Positions 1-6,319 are shown, numbered from the stretch's first letter. The stretch is 6,751 nt of DNA from JABCZZ01 sp964454545 (GCA_964454545.1 CAYVTI010000066.1:1-6751); one strand, 5' to 3'. Made by a program: numbers and translations. Notes: a model not told the origin generated them from the letters alone.

Positions 1-814
1 CGAGCGCCTGCATTTGAAGTATCTGCGGTGACATATGACGGCGCAAATCGCCGTCGGTGATGATGCCTATGAGTTTACCTTCATTATCCACTACGCCCGC
101 GCAGCCGAAGGATTTCTCTGTCATGGTGATAAGCACTTTCGACATTAAATCATGCCTGCTGACCAGCGGCGTATCTTCGCGTGGATGCATGAGATTCTCG
201 ACACGTATGAACGCCTTGCCTAGTTTGCCGCCGGGGTGGAATACGTTGAAATCCTCAAGCGTAAACCCGCGACTTTCAAGTACCGCTACCGCAAGCGCGT
301 CACCAAGCGCCATCATCATGGTAGTGGAAGTGGTCGGGGCGTTGACCGGGGACGCTTCGGGAATATCGGGCAGCACCAGCGCTTCATCCGCTGCGGTCAC
401 CAGCATGGAGGTTTCGCGGCGCACCATTGCCATGAGCGGTATGGAAAAACGCTTGGCGTAGGAAATAATGTCACGCAGCTCCTCGGTTTCGCCGGAATTG
501 GAAAGCAGCAGGAGGGCGTCATTCTCCGTTATCATGCCCAGATCGCCGTGGCTTGCTTCGGCGGGGTGGACGAAATAGGCTGGAGTTCCCGTGGACGCGA
601 AAGTCGCCGCGATTTTACGCGCGACATGGCCGCTTTTGCCCATGCCGCTTATGATAAGCCTGCCTTTCAAGCTAAGGATGCGGGTGACGACCGCATCAAA
701 TTTATTGCCAAGCACGTTGCTTAACGCCCTCAGGCCCTCGATTTCCCGTTCAATAACGCGTTTGCCTATATCATTTGCCGACATATCGAGTATTTTCTTG
801 GCCGAGTTCTTCAT
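1..814 (-). CDS. kdsD: Arabinose-5-phosphate isomerase KdsD (KpsF/GutQ family), C-terminus cut by window edge
   Basis: This cytoplasmic enzyme interconverts ribulose 5-phosphate and arabinose 5-phosphate, the first step toward Kdo for lipopolysaccharide. I translated 271 codons by eye. The sugar-isomerase (SIS) domain spans roughly residues 45-180, with GMGKSGH at 57-63, HPAEASHGDLGMI at 83-95, SNSGETEEL at 105-113 and FHPGGKLG at 192-199. K60, a Glu of the GETEE stretch, E153 and H193 correspond to the family's catalytic residues. A first CBS domain starts near residue 205 and includes GIITDGDLRRHM at 250-261. The family is usually about 320-340 residues, so most of the second CBS domain lies left of position 1. 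The start at 814 follows an in-frame TGA closely, but its AGGA (816-819) is only 1 nt away. The ATG at 784 (residue 11) is an alternative start. The gene lies 50 bp downstream of the murein peptidase gene on the same strand. Identification is firm; KdsD versus its paralogue GutQ rests on context. Confidence 0.94.
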   Translation of the reverse strand, partial: MKNSAKKILDMSANDIGKRVIEREIEGLRALSNVLGNKFDAVVTRILSLKGRLIISGMGKSGHVARKIAATFASTGTPAYFVHPAEASHGDLGMITENDALLLLSNSGETEELRDIISYAKRFSIPLMAMVRRETSMLVTAADEALVLPDIPEASPVNAPTTSTTMMMALGDALAVAVLESRGFTLEDFNVFHPGGKLGKAFIRVENLMHPREDTPLVSRHDLMSKVLITMTEKSFGCAGVVDNEGKLIGIITDGDLRRHMSPQILQMQAL

Positions 815-864
815 ATCCTGACAGTCTATTCACACATACGCTCTTTGCAAGCCTTTGTGTGTAT

Positions 865-1425
865 TCATGATAATTTCCAGTATTTGACGGGGCCAACATC
901 GAGATGGACAAAATCCGACCTCGGATAATAGCCGACGCCGCCCTGATGCATCGCCACCGCTTTATTACGTATGGTTTTTAGATGTTTATTGCCCAGACGC
1001 AGGTCGATGGCCTTGCCTTCCATATGCAGGCTGTGGGGATTGACGCCACGTGAGTATCTGCACAGCATGGCGTTGGTATGCGGCGAACGGTAGCCGGATA
1101 TCACTTCAAACGGCCTTGAGGTATCCAGCGCCCTGTGAAGGTAGGAAACAATGTCCAGCAAATGCGGGTTGATGTCCTTCATGTCATTCGTGTGGTGATC
1201 GCGCAGGATATAGCTTATGTCTTTCATGGATTCGGTGATATAAACGCCTTCTTCCCAGTAAATGGTCTTGATGCTCTCGCCGGTATGGATATTATGCAGA
1301 TGCAGCGAACGGGTCGGCTGTTTTGTTATGTGAGCATAGGCAAAGGAGGGCAGGGCGTTATATGCGATAAGCGCCAGGCCGGCTTTGATGAAGGAGCGGC
1401 GGGTTAAGGAACTATCCTGATTCAT
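865..1425 (-). CDS. mepK: Tat-exported YcbK/MepK-like murein peptidase (DUF882, M15 fold)
   Basis: This is a predicted periplasmic zinc peptidase of the YcbK/DUF882 family. The E. coli member MepK cleaves 3-3 (mDAP-mDAP) peptidoglycan cross-links. The product is 186 residues, close to E. coli YcbK. A twin-arginine signal is visible: LTRRSFIK at 7-14, a hydrophobic stretch at about 15-28, and a likely cleavage after AYA at 31. Family motifs are HTGESIK at 47-53, ISGYRSP at 109-115, SLHMEGKAID at 132-141 and GGVGYYPRSDFVHLDVGP at 162-179. H134, D141 and H174 are the expected zinc ligands. I chose the ATG at 1425 because it puts the RR motif at a normal distance from the N-terminus. An in-frame TTG at 1461 would add 12 residues but would lie in the divergent promoter gap. 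No clear Shine-Dalgarno precedes 1425. The gene is probably co-transcribed with kdsD downstream. The family is certain; exact bond specificity is inferred from the E. coli homologue. Confidence 0.88.
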   Translation of the reverse strand: MNQDSSLTRRSFIKAGLALIAYNALPSFAYAHITKQPTRSLHLHNIHTGESIKTIYWEEGVYITESMKDISYILRDHHTNDMKDINPHLLDIVSYLHRALDTSRPFEVISGYRSPHTNAMLCRYSRGVNPHSLHMEGKAIDLRLGNKHLKTIRNKAVAMHQGGVGYYPRSDFVHLDVGPVKYWKLS

Positions 1426-1482
1426 GGCCGTTTTATTAACGCAAACCTTTATTTTTATCAATAATTTTATTAATAAATCATT
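1426..1482. promoter_or_regulatory. AT-rich divergent promoter gap between mepK-like gene and rluB
   Basis: This 57-bp gap must hold the start signals for both divergent genes. For the minus-strand gene I see TTGATA (1456-1461), a 17-nt spacer and a weak TAATAA (1433-1438). This would place the transcript start almost on the ATG at 1425. For rluB I see TTAACG (1436-1441), 18 nt and AATAAT (1460-1465), giving a leader of about 10 nt. Neither start codon has a visible Shine-Dalgarno, which fits leaderless or near-leaderless messages. The gap is so AT-rich that such matches arise easily by chance, so the exact boxes are tentative. Confidence 0.35.
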
Positions 1483-2229
1483 ATGGAAACTATAGAAAAG
1501 GGTGAGAGAATAGCAAAGGTCATAGCCCGTTCCGGCATATGTTCCCGGCGCGAAGCCGAGAAAATCATTGAGGCAGGAGGGGTTACGGTTGCCGGAAAGC
1601 GGGTGGTGAGTCCGGCTTTCAATGTAACAGCGGAGGATGAAATATATGTGCGCGGGAAGAAAATACCCAAGGCGGAAGAAAATCGTTTATGGCTATATTA
1701 TAAACCCTTAGGTCTGGTGACTTCTCATAAGGATGAGCAGGGCCGCAAAACGGTTTTCGACAATTTGCCTGCCCATCTGCCCCGGCTTATCTCGGTCGGA
1801 AGGCTTGATATGAATACCGAAGGATTGCTCCTGCTTACCAATGACGGAAGATTGTCGCGTTATATGGAGCTGCCGTCTACCGGATGGAAGCGGCGCTACC
1901 GTGCGCGTATTTACGGGCTCAATTCACCGGAGCCGCTGGAAAAGCTTGCCAGGGGGATTACGGTGGACGGGATTAAGTACGGCAGCATAGAAGTTGCGTT
2001 GGAACCTAAGGAAAAACAGGGCAGGAATATCTGGGCGATTGTGACGCTGAGCGAAGGCAAGAACCGTGAAATCCGTAAGGTGTTTGAACATATCGGTTGT
2101 AAAGTAAGCCGCCTGATACGCATCTCCTATGGGCCGTTTCAGTTGGGAAGCCTTAAGCCCGGTGAGATAAAGGAAGTGCCGCATAAAGTGTTGCTTGAAC
2201 AGCTGGGAGAGGTGATTAAGCAGGTCTAG
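1483..2229 (+). CDS. rluB: 23S rRNA pseudouridine synthase RluB (RsuA/RluB/RluF family)
   Basis: This enzyme isomerises a uridine of 23S rRNA (U2605 in E. coli) to pseudouridine during large-subunit maturation in the cytoplasm. The product is 248 residues. An N-terminal S4 RNA-binding domain covers about residues 8-55, with RSGICSRREAEKII at 16-29. The catalytic domain carries the signature SVGRLDMNTEGLLLLTNDG at 104-122, with D109 as the nucleophilic Asp, and the RsuA-family motif GKNREIRKVFEHIG at 192-205. The NTEGLLLLTNDG form and the following KRRYRARIYG resemble RluB rather than RsuA. The ATG at 1483 keeps a normal short lead into the S4 domain; no Shine-Dalgarno is visible. It is the only plus-strand gene here. 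It ends tail-to-tail with the hypothetical gene, sharing CTAG at the stop codons. RluF is the main alternative but is less likely from the motif wording. Confidence 0.9.
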   Translation: METIEKGERIAKVIARSGICSRREAEKIIEAGGVTVAGKRVVSPAFNVTAEDEIYVRGKKIPKAEENRLWLYYKPLGLVTSHKDEQGRKTVFDNLPAHLPRLISVGRLDMNTEGLLLLTNDGRLSRYMELPSTGWKRRYRARIYGLNSPEPLEKLARGITVDGIKYGSIEVALEPKEKQGRNIWAIVTLSEGKNREIRKVFEHIGCKVSRLIRISYGPFQLGSLKPGEIKEVPHKVLLEQLGEVIKQV

Positions 2230-2699
2230 TTCTTATCATCTTCGGGCGCCTCGGCATTTACACGGAATCCGGCTATTTTCCATTTATCGCCTGTTCTTTG
2301 TAAATTAAGTTCAATCAGCGCTTCGCCATGCTCAAATGTGCCCCTTACCACGTAATGCGCCCGGGTGCTCTCCACGCCGTTAATGTCGGTGACCATCACG
2401 CTGCCTTCTGATCCCTTATATTCCAGCATTTTCCCAAATCTTTTCTGACTCCACTCTAGAATCCTGTAAATCGCATCATCTGTAATTCCGGCTTTCTTCA
2501 GAGCGGCATAATCGGCATGCCGGTTAAACTCGGAGTTATCCCAATCGGCGATGATTTGCGGCACCACCACATCGTCAACAAACTTTTTGCATTCCTTATC
2601 CACTGCGCTGCTTTTATATATCATGACCCCGATTAATACCGCTATTGCCACTATTGCCAGCGCGGATATCGCGCCGAATGCAGAAAAGGAATTTTTCAT
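2226..2699 (-). CDS. Hypothetical membrane-anchored protein with a small C-terminal alpha+beta domain
   Basis: I do not recognise this 157-residue protein. It has one N-terminal hydrophobic segment at about residues 9-28 (signal anchor or uncleaved signal), so the rest probably lies in the periplasm. A charged, probably helical stretch runs through 32-95, including DKECKKFVDDVV at 34-45 with a lone Cys at 37. A beta-rich tail ends in ALIELNLQRTGDKWKIAGFR at 127-146. The ending, a strand then a W-K-I-x-G-F strand, is typical of NTF2-like or DUF4864/DUF3887-like small domains, but I cannot assign one. The C-terminus is acidic (EAPEDDKN). The start at 2699 gives a sensible n-region, MKNSFSAFGA. 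A perfect TATAAT lies upstream. Its neighbours, trpF upstream and convergent rluB, give no functional clue. It is very likely a real gene, given its intact signal anchor, compositional bias and promoter. Confidence 0.8.
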   Translation of the reverse strand: MKNSFSAFGAISALAIVAIAVLIGVMIYKSSAVDKECKKFVDDVVVPQIIADWDNSEFNRHADYAALKKAGITDDAIYRILEWSQKRFGKMLEYKGSEGSVMVTDINGVESTRAHYVVRGTFEHGEALIELNLQRTGDKWKIAGFRVNAEAPEDDKN

Positions 2700-2732
2700 A
2701 TGCCATTCAATCGATATGGAAACTACGTTTTA

Positions 2733-2738
2733 ATTATA
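2733..2738 (-). promoter_or_regulatory. Consensus -10 box for the hypothetical membrane protein gene
   Basis: Read on the minus strand, this is a perfect TATAAT, preceded by a T extension and a run of seven T. It lies in the 59-bp gap between the trpF stop and the ATG at 2699, giving a predicted leader of roughly 26 nt. The -35 region 17 nt upstream is poor (TAGAAT, only three matches to TTGACA), and it overlaps the end of trpF. The gene therefore probably has its own promoter despite following trpF closely. Confidence 0.5.
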
Positions 2739-2758
2739 ACAGAAAAAAATTGCTAATT

Positions 2759-3388
2759 CTAGAGAGGGAGTTCTTTGATTTTATTCAAGAAACCTACTAT
2801 TTTTGCAGGATCTTTTTCACCTTTTGATAATTCCAGGCCCGAGGATATATCAATCATGGATGCATCGGTAATGCGCAAGGCATTTTCGACATTATCGATA
2901 TTTATCCCGCCGGAGAGGAAATAGGGTTTTCTAAATTTCCGGCCTTTGAGAATGTTCCAGTCAAAAGTTTTCCCGGTTCCTCCATGCTGCCCATCGGAAG
3001 ATCTGGTATCGAATAACAGCATGTCGGCCTGTTCCTCAAATTCCGGGACTTTTGCAAGGTCGCTGGCGGTGGCTATTTTAAATGCCTTAATGACAGGAAT
3101 GGAAAAACGCTTTTTTATGTAGCGCATCCGCTCTGACGTTTCATCGCCATGCAGCTGGACATAATCCGGGCCGAATGTATTCACGATTTCATTCAGCAGA
3201 TTGTCATCTGCGTCAACAGTTACTGCTACGGTTTTGCCAGTTGCGTATTTCTTAAGCGCGGCTGCTTCTTCTGGAGTGACATAGCGTGGGGAAGGGGGGA
3301 AGAGCACAAAACCAAAATAGCTGGCTCCTTTTGCTGCCACTATGGCTTCCCGTGTTTTCAGCCCACAGATTTTGACTGCCGGGGACAA
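2759..3388 (-). CDS. trpF: Phosphoribosylanthranilate isomerase TrpF
   Basis: This cytoplasmic enzyme performs the Amadori rearrangement of N-(5'-phosphoribosyl)anthranilate to CdRP, the third step of tryptophan synthesis. The 209-residue product is a normal-length single TIM barrel. Motifs in order are VKICGLK at 5-11 with C8 as the general base, YVQLHGDE at 76-83, LLFDTRS at 124-130 with D127 as the general acid, GGTGKTFDW at 136-144, FLSGGI at 157-162 and IDISSGLE at 179-186. The last two bind the substrate phosphate. The start must be the TTG at 3388, because a TAA stop lies immediately upstream in frame and the catalytic Cys is only eight codons in. It begins 3 nt after the nuoG stop, so it is almost certainly translated from the nuoG message. 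In many alphaproteobacteria trpF sits with trpB and trpA; that is not the case here. Confidence 0.95.
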   Translation of the reverse strand: MSPAVKICGLKTREAIVAAKGASYFGFVLFPPSPRYVTPEEAAALKKYATGKTVAVTVDADDNLLNEIVNTFGPDYVQLHGDETSERMRYIKKRFSIPVIKAFKIATASDLAKVPEFEEQADMLLFDTRSSDGQHGGTGKTFDWNILKGRKFRKPYFLSGGINIDNVENALRITDASMIDISSGLELSKGEKDPAKIVGFLNKIKELPL

Positions 3389-3391
3389 TTA

Positions 3392-5422
3392 TCAGGCAGC
3401 CTTTTTCCTGTTTTCCATCATGACAGAAACACATGCCGCCATGGTTTTGGAAGCGCGGCTGATGGGGTCGGTCATATAGAAATTCGCAATCGGATAGGAG
3501 AAAGGCTCAGAAGCGATTTTCGCGTTAGCTGTTCCTTTTCCTGCCTGCCATGTTGCCGGTTTTGCAGAGGGTATGTGATTACGCAGTTGTTCAAGCGTGT
3601 CATAAGGAAGTTTTTTCCCAGTTTCTTCCGATAATGCACGGATAATCTTCCAGTCTTCCTTCGCTTCACCGGGCGGGAACACGGCTTGGGAAGTGCGCTG
3701 CAGAACGCCTTCCGTGTTCACATAAGTCCCGCTTTTCTCGGTATAAGCGGAGCCGGGCAGAATAACGTCCGCGCGGTGTGCGCCCATATCGCCGTGATGA
3801 CCCTGGTAGATCACGAAGGCGTTGCCGAGAGCAGAAATATCAAGTTCATCTGCGCCCAGCAGGTAGAGAACTGATATTTCGGAATTGCGCGCCGCTTCCA
3901 GTATCTGGTGCACGTTCCTGCCGCCGTCCTGCGGGACAAAGCCGATGTCAAGCCCGCCAACCCTCGCAGCGGCGGTATGTAATACGTTAAAGCCGTTCCA
4001 GCCTTCTTTTACCAGTCCGAAATTATCGGCGATATAACGGGCGCATTTCAGGATTTCTTCCCCATCCGGGCGGCTCAAAGCGCCCTGCCCGAGTATGAGC
4101 ATGGGGCGTTCGGCTTTTTTGAATGCGTCGCTTAATGAATGCTTGTCGCTGGCGATTTCGCTCAGGATACGCGGATTATTGCCCAGCCATTCCGTTTTGT
4201 AGGTCAGATCCGTCTCATCGCCTATGGCGTATATTTTGAGCTTGCCGCCCAGATAGGTTTTGCGGATGCGCGCATTGATGATGGATGCTTCATGGCGGGG
4301 ATTTGTTCCGATGAGCAGGAGAAGATCGGCCTGCTCGATACTGGCAATGGTGGTGTTGAACAGGTAGGAGCCGCGATCGTTCGCATTCAGTTTTACGCCG
4401 TCCTGACGACAGTCGAGATTGGGAACGCCAAGGGAAACCAGAAGTTCCTTGAGCGCAAGCATGCTTTCTATACAGGCCTGATCGCCTGCGAGGGCAGCGA
4501 TTTTTTCCGGTGCGGAAGATTTCAGTTTTGCCGCTACCGCAGACAGGGCTTCCTTCCATGTCGTCTCCTGCAGCGTGCCGTTGCGGCGCACATACGGACG
4601 ATCAAGGCGCTGGGTGCGCAGGCCATCGCAGGCATGGCGGGTTTTATCCGAAATCCATTCCTCATTAATCTCTTCATTCAGGCGTGGTAAAACCCGCAGC
4701 ACAGTATTCTGGCGTGAGTCCACGCGTATATTGCTGCCAACCGCATCCATGACGTCAATAGACTCGGTTTTTACCAGCTCCCACGGGCGCGCCACGAAGG
4801 CATACGGGCGCGAGGTAAGCGCGCCGACCGGGCAGATATCTACAAGATTTCCAGACAATTCGGAGGTAAGGGCTTTTTCCACATACGTACCCACCTCCAT
4901 GTGTTCTCCGCGTCCGGTAGCACCCAGTTCCGGAACTCCGGCGACATCGGCGGCGAAACGGATGCAGCGCGTGCAGTGAATACAGCGTGTCATCTGCGTC
5001 TTGATAAGCGGTCCCATGTATTTATCCTGCACGGAACGCTTGTTTTCCTCGAAGCGGCTGATGCCGGCGCCGTAACCCATTGCCTGATCCTGCAGGTCGC
5101 ACTCGCCGCCCTGATCGCATATCGGGCAATCAAGCGGGTGATTGATGAGCAGGAATTCCATGACACCTTCACGCGCTTTTTTCACCATCGGCGTATTAGT
5201 CTTCACCACCATGTTTTCTGCAACCGGAAGCGCGCAGGAAGCCTGGGGCTTCGGCGGGCCGGGGGACACTTCCACCAGGCACATGCGGCAGTTACCAGCA
5301 ATCTTCAGCCGTTCATGGTAACAGAAACGCGGGATTTCTACTCCCGCCGCCTCGCAGGCCTGAATTACGCTGGAGCCCGCCGGTACTTCAATTTCCTTGC
5401 CGTCAATCGTCAGTTTAGTCAT
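3392..5422 (-). CDS. nuoG: NADH-quinone oxidoreductase subunit G (complex I 75-kDa type)
   Basis: This is the largest peripheral-arm subunit of respiratory complex I. It passes electrons from NADH through Fe-S clusters toward quinone on the cytoplasmic face of the inner membrane. The product is 676 residues. The N-terminal 2Fe-2S ferredoxin domain has C34, C45, C48 and C63. The next 4Fe-4S cluster (N5) has the unusual His ligand H95 with C99, C102 and C108. A further 4Fe-4S site (N4) has C147, C150, C153 and C197. The rest is a degenerate molybdopterin-oxidoreductase-like domain. The extra N7 cysteines of E. coli NuoG are absent, and its length resembles mitochondrial NDUFS1 and alphaproteobacterial forms. 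The ATG at 5422 has an AGG about 10 nt upstream. The upstream neighbour is an alpha/beta hydrolase and the downstream one is trpF; no nuoF, nuoH or nuoI is adjacent, which is atypical. Confidence 0.97.
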   Translation of the reverse strand: MTKLTIDGKEIEVPAGSSVIQACEAAGVEIPRFCYHERLKIAGNCRMCLVEVSPGPPKPQASCALPVAENMVVKTNTPMVKKAREGVMEFLLINHPLDCPICDQGGECDLQDQAMGYGAGISRFEENKRSVQDKYMGPLIKTQMTRCIHCTRCIRFAADVAGVPELGATGRGEHMEVGTYVEKALTSELSGNLVDICPVGALTSRPYAFVARPWELVKTESIDVMDAVGSNIRVDSRQNTVLRVLPRLNEEINEEWISDKTRHACDGLRTQRLDRPYVRRNGTLQETTWKEALSAVAAKLKSSAPEKIAALAGDQACIESMLALKELLVSLGVPNLDCRQDGVKLNANDRGSYLFNTTIASIEQADLLLLIGTNPRHEASIINARIRKTYLGGKLKIYAIGDETDLTYKTEWLGNNPRILSEIASDKHSLSDAFKKAERPMLILGQGALSRPDGEEILKCARYIADNFGLVKEGWNGFNVLHTAAARVGGLDIGFVPQDGGRNVHQILEAARNSEISVLYLLGADELDISALGNAFVIYQGHHGDMGAHRADVILPGSAYTEKSGTYVNTEGVLQRTSQAVFPPGEAKEDWKIIRALSEETGKKLPYDTLEQLRNHIPSAKPATWQAGKGTANAKIASEPFSYPIANFYMTDPISRASKTMAACVSVMMENRKKAA
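3400..3409 (-). promoter_or_regulatory. Purine-rich ribosome binding site for trpF inside the nuoG 3' end
   Basis: On the minus strand this reads AGGAAAAAGG, lying within the last codons of nuoG. The nearer AAGG is 11 nt from the TTG at 3388. It supports a TTG start and re-initiation by ribosomes finishing nuoG. The spacing is longer than ideal, so it may be weak or work mainly through coupling. Confidence 0.4.
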
Positions 5423-5452
5423 AAAAATAGTGCCTGTATTTAAGGATTCCTA

Positions 5453-5477
5453 GTAAAGCAATCTATTGCTAATTTAC
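5453..5477. repeat. Inverted repeat in the leader region of nuoG, possible operator
   Basis: The core at 5457-5470 is a perfect palindrome, AGCAAT-CT-ATTGCT. Flanking GTAAA and TTTAC (5453-5457 and 5473-5477) extend the symmetry if a 3-nt bulge is allowed. It lies in the 81-bp gap between the hydrolase stop and the nuoG ATG. No T-run follows on the minus strand, so it is not a good intrinsic terminator. A weak promoter, TTGCAG (5482-5487), 16 nt and TAGATT (5460-5465), would put the palindrome over the -10 box, as in a repressor site. It does not resemble the E. coli IscR site consensus I recall. Confidence 0.4.
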
Positions 5478-5503
5478 AATTCTGCAAATGATTTCTTGCG
5501 ACT

Positions 5504-6244
5504 TTAAAGCCAGTTCACCATTTTATCGAGAACGCTGAGGATTTTCTGGATATCCTTGGGTTCCGAAAGGCTATGGCTGCCGTTTTCCACAAGGATGGTC
5601 TTCACATCGGTGGACGCGAGTTTCCTGTTAATCGCAATCGCGGTTTCCCAAGGCACTTCTTCGTCTTTGGTGCCATGCAGCAGCCTTACCGGGCAGGTGA
5701 CAGGAATTTTCTTGTTGAGGAGAAAATGATTGCGGGCTTCGTCAATGAATTTTTTGGTTATGGGATATTGATCGCCCATATCCGAAGTAACCATGACCTT
5801 GCCTCTGGCGTCAAGCTCGCGAAGCTGGCTCTTCTTCAACTTTCTCAGCATGATATCCGTAAAGTCGGGCGCGGCGGCTATACCTATGATACCGGCGACA
5901 TGGCGGGGCTTCTGGCTGGCCACTAGTAGGGATAGCCACCCCCCCATCGAAGATCCTACCAATATCTGTCGGCCTTCAGTAAGTTTGGTAAGCACAGCAA
6001 GGGCATCATCTTTCCAGCGGCCGATGGTGCAGTCTTCAAACCTGCCGGAGGATTCTCCATGTCCCTCATAATCAAATCGCAGGAAAGTCCGTCCCTGTTT
6101 TTTACAATAATTTTCCAAAGCAAGAGCCTTGACCCCGTTCATGTCCGAACGGAAGCCGCCAAGAAATATGACACCCGGTGCTGAGCCTTCAGTCTTATGA
6201 TATGCTATCCTGCCACCGTTCTTGAGTTTTAGGTAAGAGGTCAT
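5504..6244 (-). CDS. Alpha/beta hydrolase, ABHD10-like serine hydrolase
   Basis: This is a 246-residue cytoplasmic single-domain alpha/beta hydrolase without a signal peptide. An oxyanion-region motif, FLGGFRSDM, sits at 27-35, followed by RFDYEGHGESSG at 56-67. The nucleophile elbow GSSMGG at 97-102 gives S99. The acid is probably D194 in HGTKDEEVP, and the base is H224 in NGSHSLS. All three triad positions are intact. The GFRSDM opening and overall length resemble ABHD10-type proteins, whose mitochondrial members act as thioesterases on S-acylated proteins or as acyl-glucuronide esterases. The substrate here is unknown. It lies 75 bp downstream of the IscR-like gene and 81 bp upstream of nuoG. 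From memory, hydrolases of this sort sit between iscR and cysteine desulfurase genes in some alphaproteobacterial suf loci; this needs a comparative check. The start at 6244 has no strong Shine-Dalgarno. Confidence 0.9.
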   Translation of the reverse strand: MTSYLKLKNGGRIAYHKTEGSAPGVIFLGGFRSDMNGVKALALENYCKKQGRTFLRFDYEGHGESSGRFEDCTIGRWKDDALAVLTKLTEGRQILVGSSMGGWLSLLVASQKPRHVAGIIGIAAAPDFTDIMLRKLKKSQLRELDARGKVMVTSDMGDQYPITKKFIDEARNHFLLNKKIPVTCPVRLLHGTKDEEVPWETAIAINRKLASTDVKTILVENGSHSLSEPKDIQKILSVLDKMVNWL

Positions 6245-6273
6245 AAGCAGCCAGAATTATTAATACAATATGC

Positions 6274-6287
6274 GTAGATAGTAGATA
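6274..6287. repeat. 7-bp tandem duplication at the hydrolase promoter
   Basis: GTAGATA occurs twice in direct tandem (6274-6280 and 6281-6287), followed by another G. The repeat covers the proposed -10 box of the hydrolase promoter. Loss or gain of one copy would shift that box or the leader length. It may simply be a chance low-complexity duplication. Confidence 0.5.
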
Positions 6288-6306
6288 GACTGTAATTACT
6301 TTTCAA
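6278..6306 (-). promoter_or_regulatory. Sigma-70-like promoter for the hydrolase gene
   Basis: On the minus strand, TTGAAA (6301-6306, five of six matches to TTGACA) is followed by exactly 17 nt and TACTAT (6278-6283, four of six matches to TATAAT). Transcription would start near 6271, leaving a leader of about 27 nt before the ATG at 6244. It lies just after the IscR-like gene's stop, so the hydrolase, and possibly nuoG-trpF, can be expressed independently of the regulator gene. Confidence 0.5.
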
Positions 6307-6319
6307 CCCGATTTGCGCC

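Noticed and set aside
57..724. Two plus-strand open frames of 134 and 162 codons opposite kdsD
   Set aside because: They lie wholly antisense to a clear kdsD coding region, have no recognisable motifs, and read as Ser/Ala/Thr-rich or His/Arg/Gly-rich shadow translations.
831..861. Inverted repeat CACACA/TGTGTG between the mepK-like gene and kdsD, considered as a terminator
   Set aside because: The stem is only six pairs with a 19-nt loop, and no T-run follows in the direction of transcription.
1426..1461. TTG at 1461 as start of the mepK-like gene (12 extra residues)
   Set aside because: It would move the twin-arginine motif inward with a Lys/Ile/Val-rich lead and lies in the AT-rich promoter gap; the ATG at 1425 gives a standard Tat signal.
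2743..2749. Run of seven T (minus strand) after trpF, considered as an intrinsic terminator
   Set aside because: No stable GC-rich stem precedes it; the neighbouring bases form at most a three-pair stem.
2749..2758. ATTGCTAATT shared with 5465-5474, considered as a repeated regulatory site
   Set aside because: A 10-bp match between two AT-rich gaps is expected by chance in a window this size, and the palindromic half at 5457-5462 is missing here.
4139..5443. Long plus-strand open frames (183, 134 and 180 codons) opposite nuoG
   Set aside because: nuoG is continuous and full length on the other strand with all cluster ligands. These frames show no family motifs and are typical antisense shadows.
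5573..6071. Plus-strand open frames opposite the hydrolase
   Set aside because: They overlap an intact hydrolase with a full catalytic triad; no independent coding evidence.
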